Source: Agroathelia rolfsii (lineage: Eukaryota > Basidiomycota > Agaricomycetes > Amylocorticiales > Amylocorticiaceae). From it: a DNA stretch of 64,000 nucleotides. Below, piece after piece: positions 58,601 through 64,000 of this stretch. Each line of letters begins with the position of its first letter. Position 1 is the first letter of the stretch. The DNA lies in contig JABRWF010000002.1 in the NCBI GenBank assembly GCA_018343915.1, forward strand, positions 1,922,001 through 1,986,000, in the 5' to 3' direction. Below the pieces are notes generated by a model. The model was given only the letters and a program-made list of their open reading frames with translations, was not told where the DNA came from and searched no databases. Made by a program: the position numbers and the translations under genes.

Positions 58601-59167
58601 TTGGGATTAGCAAGGGAACAAATGGAACAATCATATAATAAAGGAAAAAAGATGTTCCCAGATCTAGAGGAAGGACAGGAAGTATGGCTTAATACACGAA
58701 ACCTAAAGCTTGATAGACCATCCAAAAAATTAAGTCAAAAATGGATTGGACCCTATAGAGTGGAGAAAAAGCTAAACAACCTGAATTACCAACTAAACCT
58801 GCCAGCCAACCTTAAAATCCATAATGTATTCCATGTTCACCTGCTTAAACTACACCATGCTTCTGATCGACACCAGAAGCCTTTACCACCAATTGAAGTA
58901 GAAGGAGAAGAAGAGTACGAAATGGAAGAAGTACTCAATTCTAGATTACGCCGTGGAAAATTGGAATTCCTAGTCACTTGGAAAGGTTACCCAGGAGAAC
59001 AAACTTGGGTCAGAGAATCCGATATGCATGCAGATGAAGCAATCAGAAACTTTTACAAAGCCAACCCTAGTGCACCAAGGAAAATCAGTGCGACAATATT
59101 TGGACTTCTACCCTTCCAAAACTGGGATAACCTGACAGAATGGCAACCCGAGGCGGATTGCCCCTAA
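55605..59167 (+). CDS. gypsy-A2 Pol: protease, RT, RNase H, integrase, chromodomain
   Basis: Open -1 frame. An ATG at 55550 in this frame is probably not used; residue numbers below count from it (1205 aa). Aspartic protease IDSGAS, D83. RT about 280-460 with LPLIS..., FGLCNAPATFQ and YIDD at 399-402. RNase H about 540-665 (TDAS, D547; SDHKNL). Integrase: HHCC zinc site H767, H774, C804, C807, and the catalytic triad D837, D897, E933 (D-x59-D-x35-E). GPY/F region near 1065-1075 (WIGPYRV). Chromodomain about 1124-1175 (LEFLVTWKGYPGEQTW). All catalytic residues are present. C-terminal chromodomain after GPY/F marks a chromovirus. Confidence 0.97.
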
Positions 59168-59178
59168 GGAGGGGGTAA

Positions 59179-60096
59179 TGTTACGAGTCGATCGTTGTAT
59201 TATAAATTACTTAGAATTTTTCATTATTTTTCCGATTTTTCTCTGATTTTTCTCTATTTTTTGGTGTATAATATGTATATTACATAAGCAGACATTACAT
59301 AAGTACTTTGATGACTAAGTAAGTCATGTGATCAGTCATCAGGTGACTGGCCATCATGTGACCACTAGTCATGTGACACATTATGTAAGCAATGACTCAC
59401 TATGGTGCAATATCGCATCATACTTAGCACCACTGTGCACAGACCATATACCCCATGCACAGACCAGGTAGAATTAGTATATAACCCTGTAGTGCCCCTG
59501 CCTGAAGACCCCAGATTCGTTCTCTTCGTCTTCAGGTAAGCACAGATAGTGCTTTGTATTAAGTAGTCACTAACATAATAAAACTTCGTCTTCAGAGTCC
59601 CTATCTCTCTCCCCTTCCCTATAAAAATCCTCTCTGCTTCGTGCTAGGAGGTTGTGAGCGTGCTCAGTGCTGCTTACAGTAGAGGTGTGCTCCGTGCTAC
59701 CTCCGTGTGCATACATAAGACAGGTCCAGCCCTCTGGGTGACCATTTGTACTTGCAATAACACAAACAATCATAGTGCTTAGTGCACCCAAGCAAGCAAA
59801 GACTCTGCTCTGAGCTTGTCACAGTTAAGATACCCTGCACCCCTATTAACATACACAAGACCCCGGGTGTTACAACAGTAGACCTTGCTTGAAAGTCTTG
59901 CAGACTTAGAGTAAAGCTTGGTGACTAGCGTACTCCAGAGTGAGTGAAAGTTAAGACAGGGCACAAGGAGTGTACACCTGCGCTTCCCAGGCCTTGGGAG
60001 AAGTAAAACAGCCATTACAGGCTACCTCGCACTTTATAGAGGTTTTCGTAGGCTCTGGTTGAGTTTTAGTGGCAAGAGACTGGTGTGCTCTTGACA
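59179..60096 (+). repeat. gypsy-A2 3' LTR
   Basis: 918 bp, offset 6212 from the 5' LTR. No mismatch noticed along the whole length. Confidence 0.97.
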
Positions 60097-60130
60097 ACAG
60101 TGATTATCTTGTAACAAGCGTCTTGTAACA

Positions 60131-60364
60131 CTTGAAAAATAATGGGAAAACAGGATACATAAGAAAAGAAAAAGACTCCAGGACTCCAATTGGGTACTAA
60201 GCAAGGAATTGCTAGTTCCAATGCCCAAATAGCAGAGGGTGGAGAGTAGAGGTTAGGAGCTAGAGAGGTATCTTTAGTTGTTGAATAGTAGTGGGCAAGG
60301 GTGAGTAGGGATATATTGGAAATATTAGAGTAGAAACTACTTGTATATAGAGGAGGTTATGACA
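60131..60364 (-). repeat. LTR-E partial, decayed
   Basis: From about 60138 it matches the 21090-21314 half of LTR-E1 with CpG changed to TpG/CpA, ending GGTTATGACA. Confidence 0.75.
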
Positions 60365-60853
60365 GGATCAAAATATACATATTAAATTTTGAGCCTAGAA
60401 AATATAGGGCTTAAAATATACTACTATAATATAAGTATAATACTATCTAAACTCAATTTGTAATTTTGAAAATTTTAATCCTAACCTCAAAAAAAAAATT
60501 GATCCCATAGTCCTTTAGACTATTTCTTTTTTCCATAAGAGATAGTCTAATAAACTTTGTTAAGTGTTAATCTGAAGTAGGTCTATATAACTTTCTTGGC
60601 TTCTGATTGGCTGCTTTCCAGGTAAAAGTATTAAAAGGGGTATGATATAGATATAATGTACTTATATACTACTATAGACCTTATTTAAAGCAAACACTTA
60701 CTTATGAAGAAAAGTATAGGCTTGTTATTTATTCTTGTAGATAAAGGCTTAGTCTATAAGGGGTTGGAAGCAATTAGTCTACTCTATATCTAATATAAAG
60801 GTAGCTAGTAGGATTTATTCTTACTTACTTTATAGTACTTCCTAGTACTTAGG
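60365..60853. repeat. AT-rich stretch, element G related
   Basis: No gene. A poly-A run at about 60490-60498 and an inverted pair near 60510-60555 (TAGACTATTTC / GATAGTCTA). The part from about 60680 matches element G copy 1 near 27040. The target duplication TTAGG of the next LTR is at 60849-60853. Confidence 0.5.
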
Positions 60854-61803
60854 TGTTATGAGTCGCTTGTGTATTATAAATTTATTTAAGATTTTTCATT
60901 ATTTTTTCGATTTTTCTCTGATTTTTCTCTATTTTTTGGTATATAATATGTATATTACATAAACAGACATTACATAAGTACTTTGATGACTAAGCAAAGT
61001 TATATGATCAGTCATTATGTAACTGGCCATCATATGACCACTAGTCATGTAACTTATTATGTAACAAGTCTAGAGCATGGGTCTGGATTACAACACCATT
61101 ATAAATTCACTATACTACAATATTATATTATACTTAGCACCTCTATATACAGACCATGTACCAGTGCACAGACCAGGTAGAAATAGTATATAACCCTGTA
61201 GTCCTCTATCTAAAGACCCCAGATTTGTTCTCTTTGTCTTTAGATAACCACAATAGTGCTTTATATTAAATAGTTAACTAACGTAATATAACTTTATCTT
61301 TAGAGTCCCTATCTCCTTTTCTCCCCCATCCCAAAATCCTCTCTACTCTGTGCTAGGAGGTTATAAGTGTGCTCTGTGCTGCTTATAGTAGAGGATTGCT
61401 TAGTGCAACCTCTATATACATGCATAAGATAGGTCCAGCCTTCATAGTGACTATTTACATCTGCAACAATACAAAAAACATTGTGCTCAGTGCACTTAAG
61501 TAAACAAAGGCTTGCCCTGCATTTATCAAGGCTAAGATACCCTGCATGTATATCTACATATATAAGACATTTGGTATCTAAATTGTAGACCTCACTTGAA
61601 AGTCTAGCAGACTTAGAGTAAAGCTTAGTAACAGTAAAGCTCCATTTTGAGTAATAGTGGAAACCATGCACAAGGTATATACATCCTTGCATTCCAGGCC
61701 TTGGGAGTTGTAAAAAAGCCATTACAGGCTACCCTATACCTTATAGGGGTTAATGTAGGCTCTGGGTGAGTTTTAGTGATAAGAAACAGGTGTGATCTTG
61801 ATA
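60854..61803 (+). repeat. LTR-A, right arm copy
   Basis: 950 bp, TGTTATGAG...TCTTGATA with duplication TTAGG at 60849-60853 and 61804-61808, so this is the original insertion. Its 3' half (from about 61175) is shared with LTR-A(a) in the left arm; its 5' half is not. Confidence 0.92.
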
Positions 61804-63442
61804 TTAGGCTTGTATTTGCAATATAGAACTTGAGTAAGTTCTAATTGAGTTGTTAGTAAGCTTAGTAAGCTTGTTAGAGTCTTGCTTCTAATCACTCACA
61901 ATTTAATGAGGTGAAATCAACTTGTTATTTTGTAGCTATATATATAAGTTATACTACTGAGAAATTTGATTTTATAGTATTTTATATATTTATAAATAGT
62001 AAAGCATGCTGCAGAATAACTGTGCATTACCTTTATATCAATGTAAGTATAATTAGTCATTTATACATGTGTTAGAATATCAATAAATTGATTTGCTGTG
62101 CAGATCCAGATCATTTTATCCTAGAAAGATTAGATCTATCGAAATAATAAATCAAATGCATGCATATATTCACTTATTTGATTAAATCTTTGAATATATG
62201 CTATATAGTGAATATTTAAATAACTCTGTAAATAAAATTTGATAAATTCCAAATAAATTTGTGTAAGTAGGTAAGTATGTATAGTATTTATTTAAGCTTT
62301 CATTGTATTTATATAAAGTTGAGTTGATGCACAATAAATGCAACTTTCAACAGAAAGCAACAACTTTTTGTGTGAAAAACCAAAGTGGGTGTACCTGGCT
62401 ACCACGCTACAGCGGCTATATTGGCTATATAAAGGTACATGCTAATAATATTTTTTCCTGATGTTTTAGCCCCCTAATAGGCTAAAGAATTTGTGTGAGT
62501 GAGGCCTGGGTGTGTCAAATAGCTTTCATCTTATACCGAAGTAGTATATATATTCAATTGAAATTTCACTCATACAAAGTTTCTTGGCTAAACATAAGCA
62601 GTATATGTGAAATGCAGAAAAACGGACATTTGTCTAAATCCCACACGTCGGGACTTTCAGATGAAAAGAGAGTTGTATTAGGGTCTGAATAAATGTTAGT
62701 AATTACTAGAACTCACCAGCATCATCAGTATCAGCATATGACATTTCTATTCCTCCGCATTGACCATTGATTTGAATACTGGTATCTTTGCGTTTCAAAT
62801 GAATGTCTATCCAGTTAAAAGTACTTAGTCGACCTAATTTTTTGTACCGATAATTGAAAATTGGACATCACCTCCAGTTGCGACCTTGTCAGAGGCCTGT
62901 ATGTCCATTCCATTATATGGCAAGGATATGACTGTGTGGGCGAAAAGGAGCAATGCTGCCAGGCGGATCCAGGAAAGAGACATGATTACGGAGAAATTGA
63001 TACGATATGTAGAGGTGACCACGGTGATGGATGGCAACACTACTATACTAGCGAGGAATCCTGTGGATTGATGGTCAACTATACTTGACTACAAGTGTAG
63101 CACTAGGAGCTTGGGTAGTCTTGATAGGAAAACAACAAACGTATTTATATGCGCTGGAGGACTTATTCAATACAGCGAGAAACGCCTGAAAGGTTCTATA
63201 TTGCGGACATTATTTCGGTTGCTCTCAATCTTGTCCGGGTTCTGTGATCAAAGAATAGTTGATAACACCACCAATGCCACCACTGGTGACAGATTCAATG
63301 TCTAAGCTCTGACTTTCATCCATTTGAATCTATAGGGGCATGAACTAGTACGTAATGATGTTATCATGAGTTAATATAAAATACAAATCTGAAAAATGGA
63401 AGCAGAGTTAGTACTATCAGAAATCACGCGGCACAAGGTGGT
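61175..63442 (-). repeat. Right arm of 2.27-kb inverted repeat
   Basis: Mirror of 49438-51705. Contains the LTR-A half, element G (61804-62352) and secreted-protein copy 2. Differences noted from the left arm inside the gene are G-to-A on the coding strand. Cut at 63442 by copia-3. Confidence 0.93.
62634..62983 (-). CDS. Small secreted protein, copy 2
   Basis: Same model as copy 1 in mirror position: exons 62983-62848, 62806-62717 and 62653-62634, 81 aa. Signal peptide and both cysteines kept. Three replacements in the first exon relative to copy 1 (Met to Ile in the signal peptide, Arg to Gln twice), all by G-to-A. Splice sites are unchanged, so the copy could still work. Confidence 0.58.
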
Positions 63443-63631
63443 TATTGGAATAAATGGGATGAGAAAATGACTTGTATATTCGGTAGATAAAATGTATCGG
63501 TTTTATACATGTATGTTAATTGTGAGACATAAGACAAAAGAATACAAAAGAAACAAAAGAAACTATTGTTACGACGCATACAAAAAGTTCGTGCTATATT
63601 CGTAGCTGTTTATTATCCTTATTATCCAACA
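63443..63631 (-). repeat. copia-3 3' LTR
   Basis: 189 bp, same length and ends as copia-2 LTRs, with more CpG kept. Polypurine tract GAGGAGGAG on the minus strand follows at 63632-63640. Confidence 0.93.
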
Positions 63632-63638
63632 CTCCTCC

Positions 63639-64000
63639 TCAGCGACGAATTCCCAACATTTCCTTCAATGATTTGTAAGCAAGGCCAGGAAGGGCCTTTG
63701 TCAGGATATCGGCACGATTGATCTTGCTTAGCGTGTATGTGATGTCGATGACGCGGTTGGTGATTTGTTCGCGAATGAAATGATAGCGAATATCAATGTG
63801 CTTGGCACGTGAGTGGTGGACAGTGTTACGGGCGAGCTGGTTAGCGGCAGTGTTATCGGCAAAAATAGTAATGGGCTTGGTCGGTTCGGCTCCGATTGCT
63901 TGTAAGAACGTGACGACCCAGGCAGCGTGACGTCCAGTGCTGCTGAGGGCCATGTATTCGGCTTCCATGGTTGACAGAGCCACGGAAGGTTGTTTCTTGG
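63639..64000 (-). CDS. copia-3 RNase H C-terminal end (partial, runs off window)
   Basis: Open frame of at least 120 codons reaching the window edge, stop at 63639. Shows the Copia RNase H block (STMEAEYMALS, FADNTAANQLA, HHSRAKHIDIRYHF) without stops. Comparison with copia-2 (34283-34627) gives about 20 replacements, nearly all G-to-A/C-to-T in copia-2. Copia-3 is therefore young and may be intact outside the window. Confidence 0.92.
   Translation of the reverse strand, partial: KKQPSVALSTMEAEYMALSSTGRHAAWVVTFLQAIGAEPTKPITIFADNTAANQLARNTVHHSRAKHIDIRYHFIREQITNRVIDITYTLSKINRADILTKALPGLAYKSLKEMLGIRR

Larger units (their letters stand above)
52967..60096 (+). mobile_element. gypsy-A2: intact chromovirus (Ty3/gypsy, Tf1/sushi type)
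   Basis: 7130 bp with LTRs 52967-53884 and 59179-60096 (918 bp each, no difference found by eye), perfect target duplication ACAGT (52962-52966 and 60097-60101), complete Gag and complete Pol. PBS at 53887-53897 and polypurine tract AAGGAGGGGG at 59166-59175. Identical LTRs mean a recent insertion. It is nested in two LTRs of its own family, consistent with chromodomain-guided entry into repeat chromatin. All parts needed for movement are present in the sequence; activity itself is not shown. Confidence 0.97.
52021..60116 (-). repeat. LTR-A(b), split by gypsy-A2
   Basis: 52021-52966 plus 60102-60116. TGTCAAGAG start and TTGTAACA end. gypsy-A2 inserted 15 bp before its end with duplication ACAGT. 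Confidence 0.88.
51077..60130 (-). repeat. LTR-A(a), split by LTR-A(b)
   Basis: 51077-52020 plus 60122-60130. The first part to about 51705 is in the inverted repeat and equals the right-arm LTR. The rest comes from a diverged family A copy. Split by LTR-A(b) with duplication AGTGT/AGCGT (one transition). Confidence 0.82.

Noticed and set aside
1..64000. CRISPR arrays, tRNA or rRNA genes
   Set aside because: None seen. The tandem pattern in U3 LTR-A has no spacers, and the initiator-tRNA-like words at 13626 and 39306 are only 12-15 nt and sit at PBS positions.

Overview
The window reads as a repeat-dense block of an Agaricomycete (mushroom-type basidiomycete) genome. The evidence is a single non-repetitive stretch (about 41.25-50.5 kb) with short introns (mostly 51-68 nt) and three protein families typical of Agaricomycetes: a 7-TM membrane protein, a membrane-anchored But2 C-terminal-domain protein and two UstYa-like (DUF3328) proteins. 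I cannot name a genus. No rRNA, tRNA or CRISPR was seen.

Layout. 1-14.0 kb: a decayed Copia element (copia-1, minus strand, 363-bp LTRs). A decayed chromovirus (gypsy-B1, TSD CATAC) is nested in its left LTR and an 856-bp solo LTR (TSD GACGG) in its gag-pol. 14.0-34.1 kb: layers of LTRs and truncated elements of at least five LTR families (called A to E here), many with readable 5-bp target duplications, so insertion order can be worked out. 34.1-39.5 kb: copia-2 (minus, 189-bp LTRs, TSD GTAAA) with an 826-bp solo LTR in its reverse transcriptase. 39.7-41.25 kb: more LTR debris. 41.25-49 kb: the gene island. 49.4-51.7 kb and 61.2-63.4 kb: the two arms of a 2.27-kb near-perfect inverted repeat, each carrying one copy of a small secreted-protein gene. 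52.97-60.10 kb, between the arms: an intact and apparently very young chromovirus (gypsy-A2) with two 918-bp LTRs that look identical, TSD ACAGT, complete Gag and complete Pol with chromodomain. 63.44 kb to the end: the edge of copia-3, a less decayed relative of copia-2.

Most old copies differ from young ones by C-to-T/G-to-A changes, which give stop codons and lost catalytic residues (YVDD to YVDN, zinc-knuckle Cys/His to Tyr). This looks like cytosine deamination or a RIP-like process.

The most informative signals are in the LTR elements' RNA leaders. Each chromovirus family with a visible PBS has an 11-nt PBS exactly complementary to an 11-mer placed about 30 nt after a TATA box in its own LTR (Tf1/sushi-type self-priming). 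The 11-mer is followed at once by a 55-60 nt intron-like segment bounded by a direct repeat. In the intact element the transcribed strand then has no ATG for about 1.2 kb. In the gene island, two UstYa-like proteins (one with canonical HxxHC motifs, one degenerate), a But2 protein, a 7-TM protein and a nearby duplicated secreted peptide make a candidate, unproven, UstYa-type peptide-processing locus.
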